NCBI GenBank assembly: GCA_038327995.1
Contig: JBBQLP010000001.1
Span: 1-64,000 of the forward strand
Length of the DNA stretch: 64,000 nucleotides
Direction: 5' to 3'
Source: CAIOYC01 sp038327995
GTDB taxonomy: Bacteria > Pseudomonadota > Alphaproteobacteria > Caulobacterales > Caulobacteraceae
Shown: one piece after another, positions 1-7,425 of the stretch
Position numbering within the stretch: position 1 is the stretch's first letter
How the letters are laid out: each line of letters begins with the position of its first letter
Translations under genes and position numbers: made by a program
Notes under the pieces: model-generated
Seen by the model: the letters and a program-made list of their open reading frames with translations, nothing else
What the model was told of the DNA's origin: nothing
Databases searched by the model: none

Positions 1-135
1 TGTCGGCGTTGGGAGGGGTTCGTGGAACGGCGCGAGCATCAGGCGCTGGCCTGGGTCAAGCCTCACGCCATGAAGGACTACCCGATGCCCCCCGCTGATG
101 CGCCGCTGTGCGCCTACCTGCGGGATTTCCTCTAG
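1..135 (+). CDS. mutT: 8-oxo-dGTP diphosphatase MutT, C-terminal end
   Basis: This is the last 44 codons of a gene that begins before the window, read in frame from base 1 to the TAG at 133-135. The residues RRWEGFVE, then ALAWVKPH and DYPMPPAD, match the conserved tail of MutT-type Nudix hydrolases, which destroy oxidised dGTP so that it is not put into DNA. The Nudix box itself lies outside the window, so catalytic competence cannot be judged. The next gene is on the opposite strand and its stop codon overlaps this one by four bases, so the two genes converge with no spacer. Confidence 0.75.
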   Translation, partial: CRRWEGFVERREHQALAWVKPHAMKDYPMPPADAPLCAYLRDFL

Positions 136-599
136 GCGAGCGCTGGCGGGAACCCGGCATAATCCTCAGCCGTAGCGCCATCCGGCATCGCCCCGGTCCG
201 CACACCGCGCCGGATTAGCCAGCCGTGCTCCACCACCCGCGCCTGCTGCTCCAGGTTCAGCGCCGCCCAGACCACCGGCAGGCTGTAGCGATAGCCCTTC
301 AGTCCGCGACCGTACCCGCCGCTGATGGCCACCTTCGCCCAACTCGTCAGCGTCCACAGCGGACGGGTCTGGAACTGCCAGACGTGCGTCAGTTCGTGGA
401 TGAACCAGGCCTGGATCAAGACAGGCTCAGCGGCGAAGTCAGCCGTCCGGGTCGAGAACACCATCAGCCGCCACATCACGAAGGCGAAGCCTCCGTTCGG
501 CGCGCCGGTCAGCACCCACACCCGTTCCGCGTCGATCCCGCCGCCAAACGCGGCCGCCGCCAGCGCTCGCTCGCCCGCTGTCAGCCGCCGCAACCTCAT
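132..599 (-). CDS. small HELTH-motif protein, vgr-related, putative metalloprotein
   Basis: The product is 155 residues. A HELTH motif (HExxH type, residues 68-72) suggests a zinc site, and a later Leu-Glu-Gln-Gln-Ala stretch near residues 116-120 could supply a third ligand. It resembles short proteins annotated as vgr-related in alphaproteobacteria, whose function I do not know. The start ATG at 597-599 overlaps the stop of the upstream methyltransferase gene as ATGA, so the two are probably translationally coupled. A longer reading from 701 would extend deep into that gene and is less likely. No signal peptide is evident. Protease activity is a guess from the motif alone. Confidence 0.75.
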   Translation of the reverse strand: MRLRRLTAGERALAAAAFGGGIDAERVWVLTGAPNGGFAFVMWRLMVFSTRTADFAAEPVLIQAWFIHELTHVWQFQTRPLWTLTSWAKVAISGGYGRGLKGYRYSLPVVWAALNLEQQARVVEHGWLIRRGVRTGAMPDGATAEDYAGFPPALA

Positions 600-1495
600 T
601 CCCGTTCCAGCGGACGTTCCACCGCCCCTAGCGCATCCGCCAGCCGCGTCTTGGCCGAGCCGGGACGCAGGGGCTTCTGCTGGCTCTCGTGCGCCGCCCA
701 TCCGGTCAGGGTGATGATCTCGAACGTCGCCGGGATGCGTCCATCGGGCAGGCCGAACCGCTCTGAATAGACCTCGAAGGTGCGGGCCAGCACCGCGCGG
801 GTCAGCGGTCGGCGCGGGCGATCCGCCAGCACATTGGTCTCGCCCATGGCCCGCAGCTCAGCCATCAGCTTGAGCGGATGGGCGTAGCGCACCGTGATCC
901 GATCCACGTCCGACACCGGCAAGGTGAATCCCGCCCGTTGCAGCAACGCCCCCCCGTCGAACCCGTCCGCGAACGGCGAGACGCGAGGACCCGAGCCGCC
1001 GTGTAGCTCGTCCTCGGCGATCATCAGCGACTGGCGAAGTTCGGTCAGGGTCGCGCCCCCGAACAGGGAGCCGATGAACAGCCCGTCTGGCCGCAGCGCC
1101 CGCCGCATCTGCACCAAGGCGCCCACCAGATCGTTGGTCCAGTGCAGCGCCAGGGTGGAGACGACGAGGTCAAGGCTTTCCGGCGCGAACGGCAGACGCT
1201 CGTCGTCGATCACCGCGCGGACGCTGGAGCCGCCAGACCGCCGCGCGGCCCCCTCCGCCTCGATCAGCACGCCCATCTTCTCGCCCAGACCGGCTGCTGT
1301 TATCGCCGCCCGCAACGCGCCGCCCGAGCCCATATCGACCGCCACGGGAAAGCGGCGCAGTATCGCGGCGAGGCGATCCGCGGCGTCTTCCGCTGCGCGG
1401 CGGCGCAGGAAATCCGCCTCGCCCGCCAGCCCGGCGGCGCGGTTCATGCGTGCTCGACGCAAGGTGCGGTCGAAGATCAGGGGAGGGGCGGTCAT
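596..1495 (-). CDS. SAM-dependent methyltransferase, NDUFAF5-like
   Basis: The 299-residue product has a class I SAM-binding fold. VDMGSGG near residues 53-59 is motif I, and LPFAPESLDLVVSTLALHW is the region after motif II. The N-terminus (IFDRTLRRARMNRAA) and overall layout match the alphaproteobacterial relatives of mitochondrial NDUFAF5, a complex I assembly factor, and more distantly BioC. The start chosen at 1495 (MTAPPLIFD) matches the family; an upstream in-frame start at 1564 adds unlikely sequence. It is divergent from comF and overlaps the following HELTH gene by four bases. The role in respiratory complex assembly is inferred by homology. Confidence 0.85.
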   Translation of the reverse strand: MTAPPLIFDRTLRRARMNRAAGLAGEADFLRRRAAEDAADRLAAILRRFPVAVDMGSGGALRAAITAAGLGEKMGVLIEAEGAARRSGGSSVRAVIDDERLPFAPESLDLVVSTLALHWTNDLVGALVQMRRALRPDGLFIGSLFGGATLTELRQSLMIAEDELHGGSGPRVSPFADGFDGGALLQRAGFTLPVSDVDRITVRYAHPLKLMAELRAMGETNVLADRPRRPLTRAVLARTFEVYSERFGLPDGRIPATFEIITLTGWAAHESQQKPLRPGSAKTRLADALGAVERPLERE

Positions 1496-1551
1496 TGCGG
1501 AGCATAGATGGACGCATCGACCCGCATCCTGCAATCCTGCACCTGACGGCA

Positions 1552-2296
1552 ATGGCCCGCACAATCGCTCGCCTCTCCGGCGCCGCCGTCGACCTCATCC
1601 TACCGCCGTTGACGCTCGACGATGGGCCGCGCCCGCAGAGTGTCGGGCTGTCGGTGGAGAGTTGGTCCCGCATCCAGTTCATCGACGGACCGGTTTGCGA
1701 CGGGTGCGGCGCGCCATCCCCATGCTCTCGGCGAAGGTGTGCGCTGTCCCGCCTGTGTGGCGCGGCCGCGAGCCTTCGGTCGGGCTCGCGCCGCCTGTCT
1801 CTATGATGAGCATTCGCGCGACCTGATCCTGAAGCTGAAGCACGCGGACCGCACCGACCTGGCGCACATCCTGGCCAATTGGCTGTCGCGGGCGGCGGCG
1901 GAACTGGCGGAGGATGCGGACGTGATCCTGCCCGTGCCGATGCACCGCTGGCGGCTTTTGTCCCGCCGCTACAATCAGGCGGCGGAGATCGCCCGGCCTC
2001 TCGCGCGCTTCACCGGGCTGACCTATCGCCCCGACGCCCTGATCCGCAAGCGCGACACCGGAGGGCAGGGCGGACGCTCCAGCCGGGGTCGTCGCGAAGC
2101 CGTGCGCGGGGCGTTCATCGTTCCGCCCTCTCGCCGTAAGCAGATCGAAGGCAAGCGCGTGCTGCTGATCGATGATGTGCTGACCTCGGGCGCCACCGCA
2201 GAGGCCTGCGCCAAGGCCCTGATGCAAGCGGGCGCGGCGGCGGTTCACCTCGCGGTGGTGGCGCGGGTGCGCGAGGCGGCGGAACTCTCTATATAG
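1552..2296 (+). pseudogene. comF: ComF family phosphoribosyltransferase-like protein, frameshifted
   Basis: ComF proteins join an N-terminal zinc-ribbon-like region to a phosphoribosyltransferase domain and are linked to DNA uptake. Here they are encoded in two frames. The first, from ATG 1552, gives MARTIARLSG... up to CDGCGAP (about 1696-1716). The second, entered near 1717-1722, gives PHALGEGVRCPACVARP and then the whole PRTase domain, including LLIDDVLTSGATAEAC, the PRPP-binding loop. The switch falls in the run CCATCCCCAT and needs one extra base or two missing bases. The stop is at 2294-2296. Either the gene is truly broken or the base calls in this C-run are wrong. An internal start could still yield the C-terminal domain. 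Confidence 0.8.
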
Positions 2297-2326
2297 GTCC
2301 CAGACCTTCATTATTCGGACGCTTTC

Positions 2327-2584
2327 ATGCCCGCCATCACCGTCTACACCAAGCCCATGTGTCCCTATTGCGCGAGGGCCAAGTCGCTTTTGAAGCAGAA
2401 GGGCGCGGCCTTCGAGGAGATCGAGGCGGCATGGGACCCGGCCAAGAAGCAGGAGATGCTGGCGCGCTCGGGCGGTGCGAGCACCTATCCGCAGATTTTC
2501 ATCGGCGAACGGCACGTCGGCGGCTCGGACGAACTGCACGCCCTCGACCGCTCGGGCGAACTCGACGGTCTTCTGGCGCTCTGA
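2327..2584 (+). CDS. grxC: glutaredoxin 3
   Basis: This 85-residue protein is a monothiol/dithiol oxidoreductase of the glutaredoxin fold. The dithiol active site CPYC is at residues 12-15, and the later TYPQIFIGERHVGG provides the cis-Pro and the glutathione-binding GG. It reduces disulfides and glutathionylated proteins in the cytoplasm using glutathione. Length is normal for GrxC. Its TGA overlaps the ATG of the next gene (TGATG), making an operon with the carbon-nitrogen hydrolase and DUF1178 genes. That order is common in alphaproteobacteria and places the nitrilase-family enzyme in thiol metabolism. Confidence 0.95.
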   Translation: MPAITVYTKPMCPYCARAKSLLKQKGAAFEEIEAAWDPAKKQEMLARSGGASTYPQIFIGERHVGGSDELHALDRSGELDGLLAL

Positions 2585-3441
2585 TGCCGCGCGTCGCCCT
2601 GATCCAGTCCTGCACGCCGGCCACGCACGCAGGCGCGCTTGCCGCGCTTGAGCCGATGATCCGTGCGGCGGCGGCAGGCGGCGCCAGACTGATCGCGACG
2701 CCGGAGGGCTCCAACGTCCTGCAGCGCGACCGGAGCAAGCTCTTGCCCGTGCTGTCTTCGGTCGAGGACGACCCGGTGGTTCAGGGCGTGCGGGCGTTGG
2801 CGCGTGAGCTCGCAGTGGAGGTTTTGCTGGGTTCGGTGCTGGTGCGGCGCGCGGATGGTCAGGCGGCCAATCGTTCGGTGTTCATCCGCGCAGACGGCGC
2901 CGTCGCCGCGACCTACGACAAAATCCATATGTTCGATGTCGATCTTCCGGCGCGGGGCGATAAGCCCGCCGAACGGGCGCGGGAGAGCGAGGTCTATACG
3001 CCCGGAGATCAGGCGGTGCTCGTGGACGCCGAGGTCGGGCGCGTGGGCCTGACCATCTGCTACGACATCCGCTTTCCGCATCTGTATCGCGCGCTGTCCA
3101 AGGCCGGAGCTGAGGTGCTGACCGTGCCCGCCGCCTTCACCCGCCCGACCGGCGAGGCCCACTGGGAGGTGCTGCTGCGCGCCCGGGCCATCGAGAACGG
3201 CGCCTGGGTGATCGCCCCGGCGCAGGGCGGTCTGCACGAGGACGGGCGTCGCACCTGGGGCCGCTCGATGGTGGTTGATCCGTGGGGCGAGGCGACAGCT
3301 ACGCTCGATCACGATAAACCCGGCGTCCTGTTCGCCGAGATCGATCTGGCCGAGGTCACGAAGGCGCGCCGCGCGATCCCCGCCCTCGCCAACGACCGGG
3401 CGTTCTCGGGTCCGGCTGGCCGGCTCAGGGCGGCGGAATGA
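2584..3441 (+). CDS. carbon-nitrogen hydrolase (Nit1/Nit2-like amidase)
   Basis: The product is 285 residues with the nitrilase-superfamily catalytic triad: Glu41 (TPEGSN), Lys113 (YDKIHMFDVD) and Cys159 (GLTICYDIRFP). The YDKIHMFDVD and CYDIRFP forms are typical of the Nit1/Nit2 branch, which repairs deaminated glutathione or hydrolyses omega-amides. The start at 2584 overlaps the grxC stop, and the gene ends in an ATGA overlap with the DUF1178 gene. Neighbouring glutaredoxin fits a glutathione-repair role, but substrate cannot be read from sequence. A reading that starts earlier, inside grxC, is rejected. Confidence 0.9.
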   Translation: MPRVALIQSCTPATHAGALAALEPMIRAAAAGGARLIATPEGSNVLQRDRSKLLPVLSSVEDDPVVQGVRALARELAVEVLLGSVLVRRADGQAANRSVFIRADGAVAATYDKIHMFDVDLPARGDKPAERARESEVYTPGDQAVLVDAEVGRVGLTICYDIRFPHLYRALSKAGAEVLTVPAAFTRPTGEAHWEVLLRARAIENGAWVIAPAQGGLHEDGRRTWGRSMVVDPWGEATATLDHDKPGVLFAEIDLAEVTKARRAIPALANDRAFSGPAGRLRAAE

Positions 3442-3881
3442 TCCGTTACGCGCTGGTCTGCGATCATGCTCACACCTTCGAGGGCTGGTTCGGCTCGTCT
3501 TCGGACTATGACGATCAGGCGGCGCGCGGTCTGGTCAGTTGCCCCCTGTGCGGCTCGGCCTCGGTCGCCAAGCAGATCATGGCCCCGGCGCTCGCAGGGA
3601 CCAAGACCAAGGGCCGAGACACCCTGCCCGGGCCCGTGCTCAACGCCGAGGGCCGCACCATGATGATGGAGGCCATGGGCAAGGTGCGCCAGCACGTGGA
3701 GGACCACTTCGACTACGTCGGCGACACCTTCGCCAAGGAAGCCCGCGCCATCCACGAAGGCAAGTCCGAGGACCGGGGCATCTATGGCGAGGCCACGCCA
3801 GGCGCCGTTCGCGCCCTGCGCGAAGACGGGATCGGTGTGGCGCCTTTGCCTCCTGCGCTCAAGAAAGAAGACATCAACTAA
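3438..3881 (+). CDS. DUF1178 family protein
   Basis: This 147-residue protein starts MIRYALVCDHAHTFEGWF and contains Cys8 and a CPLC pair (Cys35, Cys38), which together look like a small zinc ribbon. It matches DUF1178, a family of unknown function found mainly in alpha- and betaproteobacteria. The rest is acidic and probably helical (region 75-115). The start overlaps the stop of the nitrilase gene (ATGA), so it is co-transcribed with grxC and the amidase. No function is assigned. Confidence 0.85.
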   Translation: MIRYALVCDHAHTFEGWFGSSSDYDDQAARGLVSCPLCGSASVAKQIMAPALAGTKTKGRDTLPGPVLNAEGRTMMMEAMGKVRQHVEDHFDYVGDTFAKEARAIHEGKSEDRGIYGEATPGAVRALREDGIGVAPLPPALKKEDIN

Positions 3882-3939
3882 ATTAAGCGCTTGTCGGCCA
3901 TTTGCCGCATTGAGCCGTCACGCAAACGGGCTAGAGAGC

Positions 3940-4155
3940 GTGGATGACCCGTTCGCCTTCCAAGTGAGTATCCGCGTGCCCTCCCATCGCATCGTCGGCA
4001 GTGAAGTCGGTCGCAACGCGGCGCCGGGTCAGGGCTCGATCCGCATGATGAAGAACCCCCGTCGGCGGCGCTTTCGCGGACCGCTGATCCTGATCGCGCC
4101 GATCGTGGTGGTGGTCAGCGCCATTGCGGGCGCGGTGATGTGGTTCTTCCGCTAG
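3940..4155 (+). CDS. small single-pass membrane protein
   Basis: The predicted 71-residue product ends in an Arg-rich stretch (NPRRRRFRG) followed by one strong membrane segment, PLILIAPIVVVVSAIAGAVM, and a short FFR tail. I chose the GTG at 3940 because codon use is GC3-rich from there, with AGAG just upstream. An ATG at 4045 would give only 36 residues, starting right before the basic stretch. The gene overlaps the convergent amidohydrolase stop by four bases (CTAG). It is unrecognised; the basic-then-hydrophobic layout suggests the N-terminus stays in the cytoplasm. Confidence 0.5.
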   Translation: MDDPFAFQVSIRVPSHRIVGSEVGRNAAPGQGSIRMMKNPRRRRFRGPLILIAPIVVVVSAIAGAVMWFFR

Positions 4156-5444
4156 CGCTCCTTCACCACCACTCCGTCCTTCATCACGAAGGCGACGTGT
4201 TGGGTGGCGGCGATGTCGGCAGTCGGATCGCCCGGCATGGCGATCAGGTCGGCCAGCGCGCCCACCTTCACCCGACCAAGGTCTTCGCGCTTCAAAATAC
4301 CCGCATCCACCACCGTAGCGGCCTTCAGCGCCTGAATCGGGGTCATGCCGTCCCTGACCATCCAGACCAGTTCGCGGGCGTTCTGGCCGTGGGTGAACAC
4401 GCCCACATCCGAACCGTCGCCGATGATCACGCCGAGCTTCAGCGCCAGCCGGAAGGCCCGCTCGGCGGCGAGGATCGAGGGCGTCGGGGGCGCACCGGGC
4501 TTCCAGCCCTGGAAGTATTCGCTGGTCGCGGCGGGCGCGGCCAGGGTCGGCAGGTAGGCGACGCCCTTGGCCTTCATCAACGCAAAGGTGGCTTCGGAGC
4601 CGCCATAGCCATGCTCGATGGTGTCGACCCCTGCTTCCACCGCCCGGCGCATCCCCTCGTCCGTCGAGGCGTGGGCGGAGACCATGCGGCCTGACGAGTG
4701 CGCCGCCTCCACCGCCGCCCGCATCTCATCCACCGAAAAAGTGGCGTGCGCCTCGCCGTTCGGGCCGGTGCGATAGTCGGCGTAGAGCTTGATCCAGTCG
4801 GCTCCGCGCGCCGCCTGTTCGCGCACCGCCTTGACGATCCCGTCCACGCCGGTGGCTTCCTGCGCCCCTTGGGGCAGGTCGGCGTCGGGGCGAAAGCCGC
4901 GCACGGCGGGGCCGTAGGCGCCGGTGGCGACGATGGCCCGGGTAGCGACGAACAGGCGCGGGCCGAGGATGGTGCCGTCGTTTATCGCCCGCTTGATCCC
5001 CACGTCGGCGTAGCCCGCCCCCTCGGTGCCGAGATCGCGCAGGGTGGTGTAGCCCGCCATCAGCGTCGCCCGCGCGTGGTTGGCGGCCGCCAGCACCCGG
5101 TAAGCCTCGCTCTCCTTCAGCACCTGATCGTCCCAACTGGTCTCGTTGTAGGGGTGCAGCAGGAGGTGGCTGTGCAGGTCCATCAGCCCCGGCGTCAGCG
5201 TCATGCCCGGCAGCGCGATCACCCGCGTTCCCGGCGGCGGCGACACCGAAGCTGAGGGGCCGACCGCCTTGATCCGGTTTCCCTCCACCAGCACCGCCCA
5301 GCCCGGATGCGGCGCATCGTCGAGCCCGGTCCACACGGCGGCGGGCTGGAGCAGCACAGAAGCGGGGATATCAGCGGCCAGCGCGGGCCGGGCGATCAGC
5401 GTCGCCGCAACAAACGCCAGCGCCGCAAGGTGGATGGTCTTCAT
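4152..5444 (-). CDS. secreted amidohydrolase family protein
   Basis: The 430-residue product begins with a Sec signal peptide (MKTIHLAALAFVAATLIARPALAA) and belongs to the imidazolonepropionase-like amidohydrolases. Metal-binding residues are visible: HSH at 91-93, the probable carbamylated Lys in WIKLYAD, His in VSAHAS and TIEHGYGG, and Asp in IGDGSDVG. Relatives include Xaa-Pro dipeptidase-type enzymes and other metal-dependent hydrolases, so the natural substrate is open. It should act in the periplasm. It stands alone, convergent with the small membrane gene and separated by 57 bases from the HTH gene behind it. Confidence 0.85.
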   Translation of the reverse strand: MKTIHLAALAFVAATLIARPALAADIPASVLLQPAAVWTGLDDAPHPGWAVLVEGNRIKAVGPSASVSPPPGTRVIALPGMTLTPGLMDLHSHLLLHPYNETSWDDQVLKESEAYRVLAAANHARATLMAGYTTLRDLGTEGAGYADVGIKRAINDGTILGPRLFVATRAIVATGAYGPAVRGFRPDADLPQGAQEATGVDGIVKAVREQAARGADWIKLYADYRTGPNGEAHATFSVDEMRAAVEAAHSSGRMVSAHASTDEGMRRAVEAGVDTIEHGYGGSEATFALMKAKGVAYLPTLAAPAATSEYFQGWKPGAPPTPSILAAERAFRLALKLGVIIGDGSDVGVFTHGQNARELVWMVRDGMTPIQALKAATVVDAGILKREDLGRVKVGALADLIAMPGDPTADIAATQHVAFVMKDGVVVKER

Positions 5445-5501
5445 GCTCGCCCCTCTCTTGAGGGCGCAAGGTTAGGGCGGCGCCGGGCGTCAGGCCAGCC
5501 G

Positions 5502-6278
5502 CTATTGCTCCGGTCCAGCCTCAAGCGCCGCGCGGCGCTCATCCAGCGCGGCGATCAGCGCGTGCATGAACCGTGCGCCCCTGCCCGAGCCCCCGTCGCT
5601 GGATCCGAACCCCGCGTAAACGGGGCGGTCCGCGTCGCAGTCAAAGCCGATGAAGGGGCGGCGCGCTTCCACCGCGGGATCGAACACGGCGAAGCGGCTC
5701 ATGCGTCGCGCCCCCCGACATTCCCCTCGGGCGGCGGACAGCGCCTCGGTTCGCCACAGCGCTTCCTGCCGCAGGCGATCCAGCGCACAGGCGGCGCATT
5801 CGGGGGCGTCGGGCTCATCCCCGCGCCCTTCCGCGACATCGGCGTCCGCCTCTGCTCCCATCCCCTTCGCCAGAGCCCCCGAGAGGCGCGACAGCGTCTC
5901 CGCCAGCTTGCCCAGCCGCTCGGCCTCGGCATACCGGCCCGCCGCGATGGCGCGACTGGCGGCGGCCACCGCCTGTTCCGCCACGCTGCTCGCGGAGGGT
6001 GTGGGCGAGGCAGCGGGCGAGGGCGTGTCCATTGGCGTCGCGGCCTGACGCCTCTGTGCGGTTTGTGGGGATGCGAGCGGTTCGCCCTCCATCCGGGCGG
6101 CGTAGGCGCGCTTGGTCCAGCCCTGCTTTCTGGCGCGGTTGCGGATCGCCCATTCGGTCACGTCGAACTGTTCGGCAAGGCTCGGCGCGGTCTCGCCGCG
6201 CACATAGGCGGAGCGGATCAGGTCCCAGGTTTCGGGGGAGCGTATCTTGTAGGTGTTGCGCACAGGGATCGGAGGCAT
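5502..6278 (-). CDS. hypothetical protein with N-terminal helix-turn-helix
   Basis: The product is 258 residues. Residues about 14-56 (PETWDLIRSAYVRGETAPSL, then AEQFDVTEWAIRNRARKQGW) read as a helix-turn-helix of the kind that precedes YxxR/W terminase-small-subunit-like and transposase-like domains. The middle (about 75-130) is low-complexity Ala/Ser/Pro, followed by helical sequence with a CAACALDRLRQEALWR stretch near 160. The C-terminal part (YAGFGSSDGGSGRGARFMHA) resembles phage terminase-type acidic/Gly-rich segments, but this is weak. I do not recognise a characterised family. It lies just before the AT-richer island. Confidence 0.7.
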   Translation of the reverse strand: MPPIPVRNTYKIRSPETWDLIRSAYVRGETAPSLAEQFDVTEWAIRNRARKQGWTKRAYAARMEGEPLASPQTAQRRQAATPMDTPSPAASPTPSASSVAEQAVAAASRAIAAGRYAEAERLGKLAETLSRLSGALAKGMGAEADADVAEGRGDEPDAPECAACALDRLRQEALWRTEALSAARGECRGARRMSRFAVFDPAVEARRPFIGFDCDADRPVYAGFGSSDGGSGRGARFMHALIAALDERRAALEAGPEQ

Positions 6279-6454
6279 GAACCCATAATACGCCCGCTTT
6301 CAGGGACGGGGATAAGTCTGCCGAAAAACCTCGGTGTCGCGCCCGGCTTTACGTCGATGTGCAGGGAGTCGTGGACAGGGAGTGCAGGTTCCGGCGGCTC
6401 AATGATGCACTGCCCCGAGCCCACGTATCAGCCCAGAGCAATGACCGGCCCAAA

Positions 6455-6468
6455 TTGCTAGCTAGCAA
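6455..6468. repeat. perfect 14-bp palindrome
   Basis: TTGCTAGCTAGCAA is a perfect 14-base palindrome 18 bases left of the long inverted repeat. It could be a protein-binding site or a recombination-related site, or may be chance; nothing else in the region decides this. Confidence 0.5.
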
Positions 6469-6486
6469 ACGATCTAGTCCAGCCGA

Positions 6487-6761
6487 CCCCTCCTCGGCGC
6501 TAACCGATATGGCCTGCAGCTGCCTGTTTCGACTCTTCCAGTCGGGTTCGCTGCCAAAATCCGTAGCGGCACATCTCTGCGGTCGGAAGCGAGACTATGG
6601 CTATTTTACTGGTATAGAGTGCAAGGCAGCCGAATTGGCCAATATCAACCGCAGTAATATTTACCAGCCGGCAACATCATGGGTGCTGGCCCATCGGCTG
6701 CGAATGTGGAAACGGTGAAGCAGGCAGTTGCAGGCCATGTCGGTTAGCGCCGAGGATGGGT
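6487..6761. repeat. long inverted repeat pair (MITE-like)
   Basis: The arms 6487-6533 and 6715-6761 are reverse complements of each other over about 47 bases with five or so mismatches; the core TCCTCGGCGCTAACCGA is nearly identical. A weaker match continues inward for about 20 bases (for example TTCGCTGCC against its partner). The enclosed 180 bases have no gene. The total of about 275 bases and the layout resemble a miniature inverted-repeat element or the ends left by a deleted insertion element. No target duplication is visible, so origin is inferred, not shown. Confidence 0.7.
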
Positions 6762-6845
6762 GCGCTAAGTTAAAATGTTTGTGGGCAAGACATCTATATC
6801 AATCAGCAGTTTAGCATATAAATCAGCAACATATAACGTTTATTG

Positions 6846-6887
6846 TTGACAAAAAATGAGATCACACGAATCCTAGCTGTGAAGGAG
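6846..6887 (+). promoter_or_regulatory. putative promoter and ribosome site for the island genes
   Basis: TTGACA at 6846-6851 is a perfect -35 hexamer in an AT-rich tract. The -10 is weak (AATCCT/ATCCTA about 17-18 bases on). AAGGAG at 6882-6887 is a strong Shine-Dalgarno, seven bases before the ATG at 6895. Confidence 0.45.
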
Positions 6888-6894
6888 AATCGAT

Positions 6895-7344
6895 ATGACC
6901 GCTAAAGCGTCGGTATCTTTTGGGGAGTTCACGTTGGAGCTGGAGGGAACCGAAGCCTTCGTGTCCACCCAGCTGGATGCATGGGCCTCAAAAATTACGC
7001 CGGGCAACGCTCGATTGCTCTCTGCGGTGAATTTGACTGACCAGCTTGACGCCGCCCCAAGTGTTGAAGTTGTTACGAACGGTAAAGATGGCGGCCCGGA
7101 AAAGAAGGTAAGGCGGCCTGCATCAAAGCAGGGTGGCCCCAGCTGCGCTTCGCGTATTCGTGATCTAATTGCGGAAGGTTTCTTTACGGCAACGAGAAAG
7201 GTGCCGGAGATCGCTGATCGTCTACGTGAGAAGGCGACGCCGTATGAGGCTAAACACATTAGCGCGGCGCTCATTCACACCGTTCAAGCCGGACGTCTAC
7301 GCAGAGTAAAGGCAGAAGGAGTTTGGTCCTATGTCAATCCCTGA
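6895..7344 (+). CDS. hypothetical protein, first gene of an accessory two-gene module
   Basis: The product is 149 residues. An N-terminal beta-like segment (SVSFGEFTLELEGTEAFVS, about 6-24) is followed by a helix, a basic hydrophilic linker (KDGGPEKKVRRPASKQGG, about 64-82) and a C-terminal region (about 85-149) that reads like a winged helix (RIRDLIAEGFF, ADRLREK, HISAALIHTVQAGRLRRVKA). I do not recognise a named family. Codon use is less GC-rich than the flanking chromosome. It has its own strong Shine-Dalgarno, and its end overlaps a second reading frame starting at 7331. A DNA- or RNA-binding partner of the next gene is a reasonable inference only. Confidence 0.75.
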   Translation: MTAKASVSFGEFTLELEGTEAFVSTQLDAWASKITPGNARLLSAVNLTDQLDAAPSVEVVTNGKDGGPEKKVRRPASKQGGPSCASRIRDLIAEGFFTATRKVPEIADRLREKATPYEAKHISAALIHTVQAGRLRRVKAEGVWSYVNP

Positions 7345-7425
7345 CGTTTGGGCTCAATCTTTTCCATCCGTGCCGGAAAGATTTGTTGCAGAAATCTTTG
7401 ATAATTTCTCCGAGCAAGTTGATTC

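Larger units (their letters stand above)
6279..6894. other. 616-bp gene-poor left part of the accessory island
   Basis: No convincing gene is present. The GC content falls gradually from left to right and becomes clearly AT-rich after about 6600. The stretch holds a 14-bp palindrome (6455-6468), a pair of long inverted repeats (6487-6533 and 6715-6761) and a promoter-like site just before the gene at 6895. A reading frame at 6359-6718 has no recognisable sequence, no ribosome site and runs through the left repeat, so it is probably chance. The minus-strand frame at 6218-6424 is similarly unsupported. Confidence 0.6.

Noticed and set aside
1679..2539. 286-residue minus-strand frame over comF and grxC
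   Set aside because: Antisense to two recognised genes; no family match.
6359..6718. 119-residue frame inside the island
   Set aside because: No ribosome site, no recognisable sequence, and it runs through the left arm of the inverted repeat.
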